A stretch of 33,161 nt of DNA, from the NCBI GenBank assembly GCA_020060765.1, contig JAGUZQ010000020.1, positions 1 through 33,161 on the forward strand, given 5' to 3'. A model generated the notes under the pieces. That model was given only the letters and a program-made list of their open reading frames with translations, did no database searches and was not told where the DNA came from. A program made the position numbers and the translations under genes. Shown piece after piece: positions 22,996-29,919 of the stretch; the stretch's first letter is position 1; every line of letters begins with the position of its first letter. The stretch is from Planctomycetota bacterium (GTDB taxonomy: Bacteria; Planctomycetota; SZUA-567).

Positions 22996-23928
22996 ATGTT
23001 CTCAAAAATCGTCGGCCAGGAAGAAGCGGTGCGGGAATTGCGCGAGGAGCGGGAGCGTAACCGCCTGTCGCACGCCTACCTGTTTGAAGGCGTGGAGGGC
23101 ACCGGGCGGCTGACCCTGGCGCGGGCGTTTGCTTCAGTCATTCTCGGCAGCGACTGTCTGGCGCATCCCGATTATCTGGAACTGCCGCGCGATGTGCAAT
23201 TGCTCAAAATCCGCCGTTTCGTCACGCGCGAAGGCAGCGATACCGAAAAAATCGAACACGCGCCGGTGCTGGATTTCCTGCATCTGAAACCGGCAAAAGC
23301 CGCCCGCCGGGTCGCGGTCATTCCCGACGCCGAACGCATGAACGAAGCGGCGGCCAACACTTTTCTGAAAACGCTGGAGGAACCGCCGGGCGACGCGCTG
23401 CTGCTGCTGACCTGTTCCGCGCGCGACCGGCTGCTAGGCACTATCGTCAGCCGCTGCCGCCGGGTACGGGTGCGGCCTCTGGGACAGGAACAGATACTGT
23501 CGGCGCTCGCCGCCAGGAATCTGCCGGAAGAAACCGACCTTAAAACCATTTCGACAATCTGCGAAGGTTCGCTGGGGCTGGCGCTGAAACTGGCGTCCGG
23601 CGAAGCGGTGGAGGAATGGCACTGGGTCAACGGATCACTGGGCGACCTTACGCCGGAGGGCGCGGTGAAACTGGCTGACGGCATGTTGAAACGCGTCGCC
23701 GCGGCCGGAGGCGACAGCCAGGAAAAGCGGCAGGCCGCGGTCAGGCTGCTGGATCTGACGGCTCTGGCCTTGCGGCGGAAACTGCGCCAGGGCTATTCTC
23801 CCCGCGCGGCGGCGGCGGCGCTGCAGGCGCTGTGGGACGCGGGCGAACAGATCGCGGCCAATGTGCGGCTGGAGCTGGCGCTGCATTCCGCCGCGCTGGA
23901 AATCACCGCCGCCCTGCGCATCGGCTGA
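22996..23928 (+). CDS. holB: DNA polymerase III delta-prime subunit
   Basis: A 310-residue clamp-loader ATPase-like subunit. It begins MFSKIVGQEEAVRELREER and shows LSHAYLFEGVEGTGRLTLARAF, VIPDAERMNEAAANTFLKTLEEPP, and the sensor-1 SRC motif (TIVSRCRR). The P-loop reads GVEGTGR with R for K, as expected for a delta-prime subunit that does not hydrolyse ATP. The zinc-binding cysteine cluster found after the P-loop in many homologues is reduced to a single Cys (SDCLAHPD). ATG 22996 is chosen because the family N-terminus starts there; an open frame extends upstream through the toxin gene but is an overlap artefact. No strong ribosome site. Confidence 0.9.
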   Translation: MFSKIVGQEEAVRELREERERNRLSHAYLFEGVEGTGRLTLARAFASVILGSDCLAHPDYLELPRDVQLLKIRRFVTREGSDTEKIEHAPVLDFLHLKPAKAARRVAVIPDAERMNEAAANTFLKTLEEPPGDALLLLTCSARDRLLGTIVSRCRRVRVRPLGQEQILSALAARNLPEETDLKTISTICEGSLGLALKLASGEAVEEWHWVNGSLGDLTPEGAVKLADGMLKRVAAAGGDSQEKRQAAVRLLDLTALALRRKLRQGYSPRAAAAALQALWDAGEQIAANVRLELALHSAALEITAALRIG

Positions 23929-23952
23929 GGTGCGGGTTGTCGGGTTGACAGG

Positions 23953-24186
23953 GTGTTGATTCGGGATGCCGTCAAGATATTGCAGACCTTCGAACGTTTG
24001 TTCGATACTCTGAATGAACCCAATTCGGACATAGGCGTCAATGAGAGTTTTTGTTTCCGGGAAAATCTGTTTGCAATGGTTTTAGTGGGTAGACGTAAAC
24101 GCCTGCGCTACTCACCCGAATATATGGAGCATTCTGCAAATATTATTATAAATCTTAATACCGAGGAGATATCTTGGGAAAATTGA
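23953..24186 (+). CDS. Doubtful small ORF
   Basis: A 77-codon frame from GTG 23953 with no recognised similarity and no good ribosome site. It overlaps the lipoprotein gene by 13 bases. Its base composition is AT-rich like that gene and unlike holB. It may be the remains of an older gene or a leader; I would not insist that it is translated. Confidence 0.25.
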   Translation: MLIRDAVKILQTFERLFDTLNEPNSDIGVNESFCFRENLFAMVLVGRRKRLRYSPEYMEHSANIIINLNTEEISWEN

Positions 24187-24584
24187 ATACAGTTTTTGCC
24201 ATGCTTTTTGTATTGCTACTGCTATTGCCTTCGTGTGCAGTCAATAGAGATTCTGTAGAAAAAAATGAAATGGATGACCTCCCAAAATCGTCATGGCTAA
24301 TGAAAGGGAGGAGTAATGCAGAATCAGCTGCCAGCTATTTCTTTTATGACTATAGTCTCAATTCTTCACCGAAGATTACGTTTGAATCAGCTAGCAAATA
24401 TGCTTCACTAGAAGCCGTAATAGAAGAAATAAAAAAAATGCCAGTCACTTATCATGTGAGTCCGATTTTAGGAAGTTGTCAAAATAATCCTGAAAAGGAT
24501 TTTCCTATTATTATGTCTATAGATAAGAATGATTGGCTGGCGATTATAAATGCACTAGGAAAAGACGATGCTCGAATCAAATAG
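24174..24584 (+). CDS. Small lipoprotein of unknown function
   Basis: A 136-residue protein starting at TTG 24174, supported by GAGGAG at 24163-24168. It has a classical lipoprotein signal: a short basic start, hydrophobic core (VFAMLFVLLLLLP) and the lipobox LLPSC, predicting a lipid-modified mature N-terminus at Cys 22 or so. The remainder is polar and shows no family I recognise. The gene is clearly more AT-rich than its neighbours (for example codons AAA, AAT, ATA dominate), which suggests recent acquisition. It stands alone: the next gene is on the other strand. Confidence 0.6.
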   Translation: MGKLNTVFAMLFVLLLLLPSCAVNRDSVEKNEMDDLPKSSWLMKGRSNAESAASYFFYDYSLNSSPKITFESASKYASLEAVIEEIKKMPVTYHVSPILGSCQNNPEKDFPIIMSIDKNDWLAIINALGKDDARIK

Positions 24585-24610
24585 TCATTACCACGCAGAC
24601 GTAAACAATC

Positions 24611-24688
24611 CCACGCTGAGCCGCGGAGAGCGCGGAGAAGAATAATCCAAAGATTTTTCCCTATGCAACCTCCTCGCCTCTGCGTGAG
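24611..24688 (+). repeat. Imperfect inverted repeat between the lipoprotein and UroD-family genes
   Basis: The arms near 24611-24638 (CACGCTGAGCCGCGGAG) and 24670-24688 match at 14 of 17 bases as inverted repeats around an AT-rich centre. It resembles the 'CACGCAGAGGCGCGGAG' dispersed repeats of many bacterial genomes and may serve as a bidirectional terminator between these convergent genes. Confidence 0.5.
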
Positions 24689-24708
24689 AGCAGAAAATCG
24701 CTACCGGG

Positions 24709-25866
24709 CTACTCGTGCCAACCATATTCCAGACACGCCTGGTAAACCGCGCGCAGATTTTCCAGCGGCACGCACGGCGGCAGGTTGTTGCCTTCCCGCA
24801 GACAGAACCGCCGTCCCGACTTGACTCCTGATTCGAGAATTTCCCGGGTACGTTTCGCGCAGGCGGCTGGCGTGCCGTTCTGCAGAATCGCCACTTCCGG
24901 CCCGCCGCTGATCATGACATCGTCGCCCAACTGTTTTCTCAGCCAGCCGTGGTCGACCGGGAACCCGGTGTCGAAAGCGGTGACGCCCAGTCTTTCGTGA
25001 ATCATGGGGAAGTGCCGCGTCGCGTCGCCGCAAAGATGAATGCCGCGTTTTGCGCCCGCGACCGCGGTCTGCTCGTACCAGTAGGCGTGCAGCGGCAGGA
25101 CGTACTTCTCGTAGGTGTCGACGCCGATCAACTGGATGCTGTCATCGGCCAGCCCGCCGCAGGCGCCTTTTTCCCATTTCGAGTGCAGGTTGGCCAAGGC
25201 TTTATTTCTAATCAAAACCGCGTCGGTAATGACCTGCATCACCTTTACCGCCAGTTCCGGCTCGTCGCCCAAAAGGAAATGGATGTTTTCACCAAACAGG
25301 TTAGTGGCGACTGTCACCGGGCCATCGAAGCCGACGGAAAACGGCCGCACCGTCCCTTTTCTGCCGAGATACTCAAACGACTCCGCCACCTCGCACATCT
25401 GCCGGTGGAATTCGAGCCGCTCCCTGATCCAGGGGTTTTCCAGCGGCCGGGAAAAATCTCGTTTCAGAAAATCCTCCGCGTCATCCTCGGTCAGAAATTC
25501 GCGCGTGGCCGGAACCTGGCCTGCGCGGAATTCGACCGGCGCGCCGAAATAGGCGGCGTCGTAGATGTTCTGGTTGTCGACATACAGCGACCATTCCTCC
25601 GGCAGCTCTTCCGGCATGTCGCTGACCGTCGACAAGACGCGGTGGCAGTATTCGTAAAAATGCGCCTGCACCTCGCACATCACCCGGGGGTCATGGTAAT
25701 ATTGCTCGAAAGTATAGCCTGCGCGGTTCAACTCCGGATTCAGGAGAATGATGCGGGGGTTGACTCCCCACCTGAGCGGCACCCGCGCCGAGCAACCTTT
25801 TTCCAGATTTTCAAACAGTTCCTTTTTTTCCTGATCGCTGATTTTTTCCATCGTCGATGCGCACAT
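24709..25866 (-). CDS. UroD/MtaA-family (cobalamin) methyltransferase-like protein
   Basis: A 385-residue protein of the uroporphyrinogen decarboxylase superfamily. The zinc site typical of the MtaA/CmuA methyltransferase branch is present: H277-x-C279 in GIHLCGD and C365 in NNLPPCVPLEN. True HemE enzymes lack this zinc site, so a corrinoid-dependent methyl transfer is more likely than heme synthesis. No corrinoid protein or MtaB-type partner is nearby. ATG 25866 is chosen because GGGAGG lies eight bases upstream on that strand; an open frame upstream to 26046 runs into the divergent gene and is rejected. The gene is divergent from two AraC regulators, which probably control it. Such UroD-AraC pairs are frequent in Lentisphaerota, to my knowledge. 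Confidence 0.82.
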   Translation of the reverse strand: MCASTMEKISDQEKKELFENLEKGCSARVPLRWGVNPRIILLNPELNRAGYTFEQYYHDPRVMCEVQAHFYEYCHRVLSTVSDMPEELPEEWSLYVDNQNIYDAAYFGAPVEFRAGQVPATREFLTEDDAEDFLKRDFSRPLENPWIRERLEFHRQMCEVAESFEYLGRKGTVRPFSVGFDGPVTVATNLFGENIHFLLGDEPELAVKVMQVITDAVLIRNKALANLHSKWEKGACGGLADDSIQLIGVDTYEKYVLPLHAYWYEQTAVAGAKRGIHLCGDATRHFPMIHERLGVTAFDTGFPVDHGWLRKQLGDDVMISGGPEVAILQNGTPAACAKRTREILESGVKSGRRFCLREGNNLPPCVPLENLRAVYQACLEYGWHE

Positions 25867-25937
25867 TTTTTCATCCTCCCGGAATTTTTTTTCAAAGTCG
25901 AGGCTATCGCCGGAAATATACAATGTTCGATCAGGTA

Positions 25938-25968
25938 TTGCTATCAAGATAGGATATAGTATAATATC
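25938..25968 (+). promoter_or_regulatory. Promoter and palindrome before the AraC genes; possible leaderless start
   Basis: TTGCTA (25938-25943), 16-base spacer, consensus TATAAT (25960-25965). The -10 box ends only 8 bases before ATG 25973. GATAT (25953-25957) and ATATC (25964-25968) form an inverted repeat across the -10 box, a possible operator. The region serves a divergent pair with 106 bases between the two starts. Confidence 0.6.
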
Positions 25969-25972
25969 AAAC

Positions 25973-26854
25973 ATGAGAATTGCTGCAGACTGCTCAAACC
26001 TGTTCCACGAGCGTCGAATCTCGCTCAACTTTAACCCGCTGACCACCGGCGGGGCGTTGCACTTGGGGCGATTGAACTATGATAAGGCGCATCATCCGCT
26101 GGGTTTGCATAAACACAATAACGCTATGGAGATATGTTATCTCGCTCGCGGTCGGCAGACCTACGTCGTAAACGGGGAAAAGTTCCAACTCTTTCCCGGC
26201 GATATATTTGTGGCTTTCCCCGACGAAATCCATTCCTCCGGCGGCGCGCCGGAAGAGAAATCCATCCTCTACTGGGTCGTTTTTGATATGAATCCGGAAA
26301 AAAATCTGTTGCTGCTGCCACCTGCTGAGGGTGAAAAACTGAGAAACGCACTGCTTTCACTGCCGAAACGCCACTTTGCCACTGGAAAAAACCTGCATCT
26401 CCCGCTGGATCAAGCTATTACCGAATTCCGCAAAAACGGGGAATGGAGCAATTCCCGGATCAGAAACTGTCTGGCGGAATTTCTGATTAATATTGTGGAA
26501 ATAGCAGGGAAAAGCGCGGAAAACACGGTAAACTATTCCCAGCCGGTAGCCGAAGCCATTGCCTATATGCAGAAAAACCTGGGGCATGAAGTGTGGCTCC
26601 CGGTGCTGGCGGAAGCGGCAAACCTTTCGGTCTCAAGGTTTAAGCAGAAATTCAAACAGGAGGTCGGCATTCCTCCAGGCGAATATTTCCTGCGCCGCAA
26701 AATCGGCGCGGCAGAGGAAATGCTGCGGAAAACCTCGCGCAACGTGACAGAGATTTCCTTTATGCTGGGTTTTTCCTCCAGCCAGTATTTCGCCACCGTG
26801 TTCAAGCGGTTTAACGCAATGTCACCATTGGAGTTCAGAAAATCATGCTCCTGA
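25973..26854 (+). CDS. AraC-family regulator with cupin domain
   Basis: A 293-residue regulator. Residues about 25-120 form an AraC-type cupin sensing domain (LGLHKHNNAMEICYLARG; FQLFPGDIFVAFPDEIHSSG) that would bind a sugar or similar ligand. Residues about 190-293 are the two-helix-turn-helix AraC domain (AEAANLSVSRFKQKFKQEVG; ISFMLGFSSSQYFATVFKRF). No ribosome site is seen before ATG 25973, and the promoter -10 box lies 8 bases upstream, so the message may be leaderless. It overlaps the next regulator by 10 bases and is divergent from the UroD-family gene, the probable target. Confidence 0.9.
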   Translation: MRIAADCSNLFHERRISLNFNPLTTGGALHLGRLNYDKAHHPLGLHKHNNAMEICYLARGRQTYVVNGEKFQLFPGDIFVAFPDEIHSSGGAPEEKSILYWVVFDMNPEKNLLLLPPAEGEKLRNALLSLPKRHFATGKNLHLPLDQAITEFRKNGEWSNSRIRNCLAEFLINIVEIAGKSAENTVNYSQPVAEAIAYMQKNLGHEVWLPVLAEAANLSVSRFKQKFKQEVGIPPGEYFLRRKIGAAEEMLRKTSRNVTEISFMLGFSSSQYFATVFKRFNAMSPLEFRKSCS

Positions 26855-27981
26855 CTGAAATAACTTTCCGCAAGCTGGAAGCGGAATACTGCGGCCGGTG
26901 GAAATGCCTGTCCTTGTGCGCCGCGCTGCCGGACGGAAGCGTGGTCTTTGCCGGGAAAAATCCGCTCGCCAGCGAAACACGACTCGCCGACGCGCGCCGC
27001 CACGTCATTGCCGAAGGGCTGCGCTGGGGAGAACCGACCCTGTATGAACACACCTCGGGCGTGCTGCTGTGGGCGGCGCCGCTGACTTATAATTCGCTCC
27101 TGACTGGCGGGCTGGTCGCCTGCGGCGAGGACGCCGACCTGTTTACTGATAACGGCGGCATCCTTCTGGATCTGTGCGACGCCTTCACCGATCTGCGGTT
27201 GCTGGCGGAGCGGGAAAACCTGGTCAACCGAGAGCACCTGGCGGCGCAACGGGCGAAACACCATCGCGAACAGAAACGCGCTGAAGCAATCCACGAAACC
27301 AAGTGCGGATATTATAACAACATTCTTTCGACTTACATGAAACTGGAGCCTGACCTGGTGTCGGCCATCAGGCAGGAAGACCGCCCCGCCGCCATCGGCA
27401 TTATCAACCGTATTCTGGCGGAAGTATATCACTACGGCGGAGGCAGCCTCGACCTGGTCAAGAGTTTCATCATGGAACTGGTAGTGACCATGTGCCGCAC
27501 GGCGGTGGAAAGCGGCAATGCCCCCGGCGAACTGCTGGGCACGAATTACGCCTCGCTGACGGAACTGGGAGCCATCAACGGCGAGGAGGAACTGGCGCAC
27601 TGGCTGGTGCAGATGATGAACCATATTCTGGACAGTATGCAGAAAAGCAAAACCCACCCCAGCGCGGCGTTACTACAGTACGGCATCGATTTCATGCAGC
27701 GCAATTACACGAAAAACATATCCCGTGACGACGCGGCGCTAGCGGCTAAAATGTCACCGTCGCATTTTTCACGATTGCTTAAAGAACGCACCGGACGCGG
27801 CTTTACCGACCTGCTTAACCAGATCCGGGTAGACCGCGCCGCCGAGCTTTTACGCGATGCTGATCTGACGCTGATGGAAATCGCACTGGAAACCGGCTTC
27901 ACCGACCAGAGCTATTTCACCAAGGTCTTCCGCCGCCACACCTCACTCACCCCCCGCGAATTTCGCCAGCGTGGCGGATGA
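26845..27981 (+). CDS. AraC-family regulator with PocR-like N-terminal domain
   Basis: A 378-residue regulator. Residues about 1-135 resemble a PocR-type ligand domain (LSLCAALPDGSVVFAGKNP; SGVLLWAAPLTYNSLLTGGLVACG) but with few of its usual cysteines. A helical linker (about 130-250) follows, and residues about 275-378 are the AraC DNA-binding domain (KNISRDDAALAAKMSPSHFS; IALETGFTDQSYFTKVFRRH). PocR domains sense small hydrocarbon-like ligands such as propanediol. ATG 26845 overlaps the previous stop, so the two regulators are co-translated. Two AraC proteins in one operon next to a methyltransferase suggests dual-input control of that gene. Confidence 0.85.
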   Translation: MLLTEITFRKLEAEYCGRWKCLSLCAALPDGSVVFAGKNPLASETRLADARRHVIAEGLRWGEPTLYEHTSGVLLWAAPLTYNSLLTGGLVACGEDADLFTDNGGILLDLCDAFTDLRLLAERENLVNREHLAAQRAKHHREQKRAEAIHETKCGYYNNILSTYMKLEPDLVSAIRQEDRPAAIGIINRILAEVYHYGGGSLDLVKSFIMELVVTMCRTAVESGNAPGELLGTNYASLTELGAINGEEELAHWLVQMMNHILDSMQKSKTHPSAALLQYGIDFMQRNYTKNISRDDAALAAKMSPSHFSRLLKERTGRGFTDLLNQIRVDRAAELLRDADLTLMEIALETGFTDQSYFTKVFRRHTSLTPREFRQRGG

Positions 27982-28079
27982 TTCAAGACCGATCGTCTAG
28001 CCAAAGCCTGAAATCCATCCCCCGAACAACACAACCCCAACCCTCCCAATCTGACAAAACCTCCATTTTCGCACCATTG

Positions 28080-28239
28080 TTAATAGTATAAATAATCTCG
28101 CTTTTGATTTTTTACATCTTTTATTACCTTATCAAATAATTACTTACACGATAAGATTAAATATCATACTTGACAAAGCGAATTATCGGCGGTACTTATT
28201 AATAGTATAACGTCTGCATTGGCTGCTATTAATAGTATA
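28080..28239 (+). repeat. Three direct copies of TTAATAGTATA (candidate operators)
   Basis: TTAATAGTATA occurs at 28080-28090, 28199-28209 and 28229-28239, all in the same direction, with start-to-start distances of 119 and 30 bases. Copies 2 and 3 flank the predicted transcription start of the AbiEi-prepilin gene. The 266-base gap after the second AraC gene is otherwise AT-rich and has no gene. The core ATAGTATAA also occurs at the -10 region of the AraC promoter (25956-25964). Confidence 0.75.
28170..28198 (+). promoter_or_regulatory. Promoter of the AbiEi-prepilin gene
   Basis: TTGACA (28170-28175), 17-base spacer, TACTTA (28193-28198). The predicted start point falls inside the second TTAATAGTATA copy, so a bound protein would block initiation. 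Confidence 0.55.
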
Positions 28240-28247
28240 GGTTTCTT

Positions 28248-29633
28248 ATGGCTGTTGATTCTGAAAAATCAGACAAAAGTCTTCCGGCTCTGGCAGAGGA
28301 ACAATATGGTTACTTTACTGCCGCGCAAGCTCGGGAAGCAGGATATGCCACTCCCAACCATTATTATCACGTCAAACAGGGCAACTGGCAAAAGATTGAC
28401 CGGGGCATCTTTCGCCTGCCGGGTTATGCCGATTCAATCGAAGCGGAATATGCAAGATGGAGCCTGTGGGCGCGAACCCGTCATGGCGAATGCTGCTCCA
28501 CCATCAGCCACCGCAGCGCCCTGTTCTGTCACGGGTTGCTGAAAAATCCGCCTGAAGTGGTAGAGATAACAGTTCCGCCGGAGTTTCAGAAAAAGGAACA
28601 TCCGGAGAATATACTGATTCATGTAGACCGACTGGCGGAAAGCGAACGTATCCGGAGAACTGGTTTTTGGGTCACTACCCGGGAACGAACCTTGCTGGAC
28701 ACTGACAGCAAGTCAACTGATTATGCCGAAAAACATGAAACTTCAGACTTGGCTACAGAGTATACTGAGTACAACGCCCCGCAAATAAGGGGGCAAACGC
28801 AAGGTGTTATAACCTCCCCTGGAAGGGGAGGAATTATTGCCCCCTTTCTTCTGGGGCGCTGTACTGAGTGCGAGGAACTGGCGCGGGAAAATAATACGGA
28901 AAGCGAGGATCTGGTGAACGCTGACAGGCATGAGGTTTGGCGGGAAGAGCGGCGCGGACACTTTGGCTTTGGCAGTCGCGCCGCGTTTACCTTGGTGGAA
29001 CTGCTGGTGGTGATCGCGATTATATCCATCCTCGCCTCACTGCTGCTGCCTACCTTGTCCAAGGCGCGGGAACAGGCGCGCAAAATAGAGTGCCTCAACA
29101 AAATGCGCCAGATCGGCTTCTGTCTGAGGCAATACCTCGACGACTGCCGGGGTCAGTTTTTTCCCTATACCCCCGACGGCAGCGGTGGCTGGTTCTCTTT
29201 CAACAAAAATGCATTCGGAGGCTCATATCTGGGCGTGCCTTATATCTGGCCGGTTCCCGCCGACGGTGACCACTGGAAAAACACCCTGCTCGACTGCCCT
29301 ACCAACGACTCGGGATATAACGGCAAGAGCATAGATTACGCCTACAATAACAGCCTGGCCGTAAACGTCAGCACCCTTCCTTGGGGACGGCTCAGCCGCA
29401 TTAAAAAGCCTTCGCACACCGTCGCCTTCGCCGACACTCGCGGCAAAGGCCAGGCAATCGCCGCCAACGGATATTATTATTTCGAATCGAAATGGGGCAC
29501 GAAATATTACGACGCCATCAACTACGACTTGCACGGCGGCACGCCCAGCCACGTATTTCTGGACGGGCATGTCGCCTCGGCAACGCAAGGCGCGGCGGAA
29601 AACGATTTCGTCTTTACCCCCGACGACGAATAG
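28248..29633 (+). CDS. AbiEi-like antitoxin domain fused to an H-X9-DG prepilin
   Basis: A 461-residue open frame. Residues 1-155 are an AbiEi-type antitoxin/regulator region: winged-helix start ([37 protein letters not shown]) and the central [18 protein letters not shown] and [14 protein letters not shown] elements. Residues about 173-207 are encoded by a palindromic repeat (28764-28868). From F247 a prepilin follows: [20 protein letters not shown] with the conserved Glu at +5, then an exact H-X9-DG motif (H429, D439-G440). The usual C-terminal half of an AbiEi protein is missing after TLLDT. No AbiEii toxin gene is nearby. A prepilin with 246 residues before the cleavage site could hardly be exported, so this is either a fused relic, two genes read as one frame (internal starts near 28890-28930 would give a normal prepilin), or a new arrangement. 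ATG 28248 has a weak AGG site. Confidence 0.65.
   Translation: MAVDSEKSDKSLPALAEEQYGYFTAAQAREAGYATPNHYYHVKQGNWQKIDRGIFRLPGYADSIEAEYARWSLWARTRHGECCSTISHRSALFCHGLLKNPPEVVEITVPPEFQKKEHPENILIHVDRLAESERIRRTGFWVTTRERTLLDTDSKSTDYAEKHETSDLATEYTEYNAPQIRGQTQGVITSPGRGGIIAPFLLGRCTECEELARENNTESEDLVNADRHEVWREERRGHFGFGSRAAFTLVELLVVIAIISILASLLLPTLSKAREQARKIECLNKMRQIGFCLRQYLDDCRGQFFPYTPDGSGGWFSFNKNAFGGSYLGVPYIWPVPADGDHWKNTLLDCPTNDSGYNGKSIDYAYNNSLAVNVSTLPWGRLSRIKKPSHTVAFADTRGKGQAIAANGYYYFESKWGTKYYDAINYDLHGGTPSHVFLDGHVASATQGAAENDFVFTPDDE
28764..28868 (+). repeat. Palindromic repeat inside the AbiEi-prepilin frame
   Basis: The outer arms (28764-28780 and 28852-28868) match at 15 of 17 bases as inverted repeats (ACTGAGTACAACGCCCC on the left). 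AGGGGGCAA (28789-28797) and TTGCCCCCT (28837-28845) pair further in, and CCTCCCC (28813-28819) with GGGGAGG (28825-28831) forms the inner hairpin. It carries no stop in this frame and encodes about 35 residues. A shorter relative lies at 29825-29888. Confidence 0.8.
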
Positions 29634-29824
29634 GTGCCTGCGGCACGCGCATATTTCGCTGTCGCGATTTCGTGAGTTCCAGACAACTGCGCTCCCTTCG
29701 TTCGCGGATAAACAGGCGAAAGTATATTTTTCTTTGCGTAGGTCTTAATTTACCCGTAGCGAACAAAACATGTCATGTCTAAAACTTTCGGATGATTGCC
29801 GGAAGCATGGTGTGGTGTTGTCTG

Positions 29825-29888
29825 CGTACAGCGCCCCGCAAACAAAGGTGCAAATTATTCTCCCCCTTATTTGTGGAGCGCTGCACTT
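29825..29888 (+). repeat. Second copy of the palindromic repeat family, intergenic
   Basis: GTACAGCGCCCCGCAAACAA on the left and its inverted relative ending GGAGCGCTGCACT on the right share the outer arms CAGCGCCCC and CAAATAAGGGGG with the in-frame copy at 28764-28868, but lack the inner GGGGAGG hairpin. It lies 32 bases before the start of the secreted protein gene. The remaining 286-base gap after the prepilin gene holds no gene I can support. Confidence 0.75.
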
Positions 29889-29919
29889 AGGAATGTTTTT
29901 GTCCCGACAGGAGAAACAA

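Noticed and set aside
29634..29919. AbiEii-type nucleotidyltransferase toxin after the AbiEi-like domain
   Set aside because: No frame with a nucleotidyltransferase motif occurs next to the fusion gene; the gap holds a palindromic repeat only.
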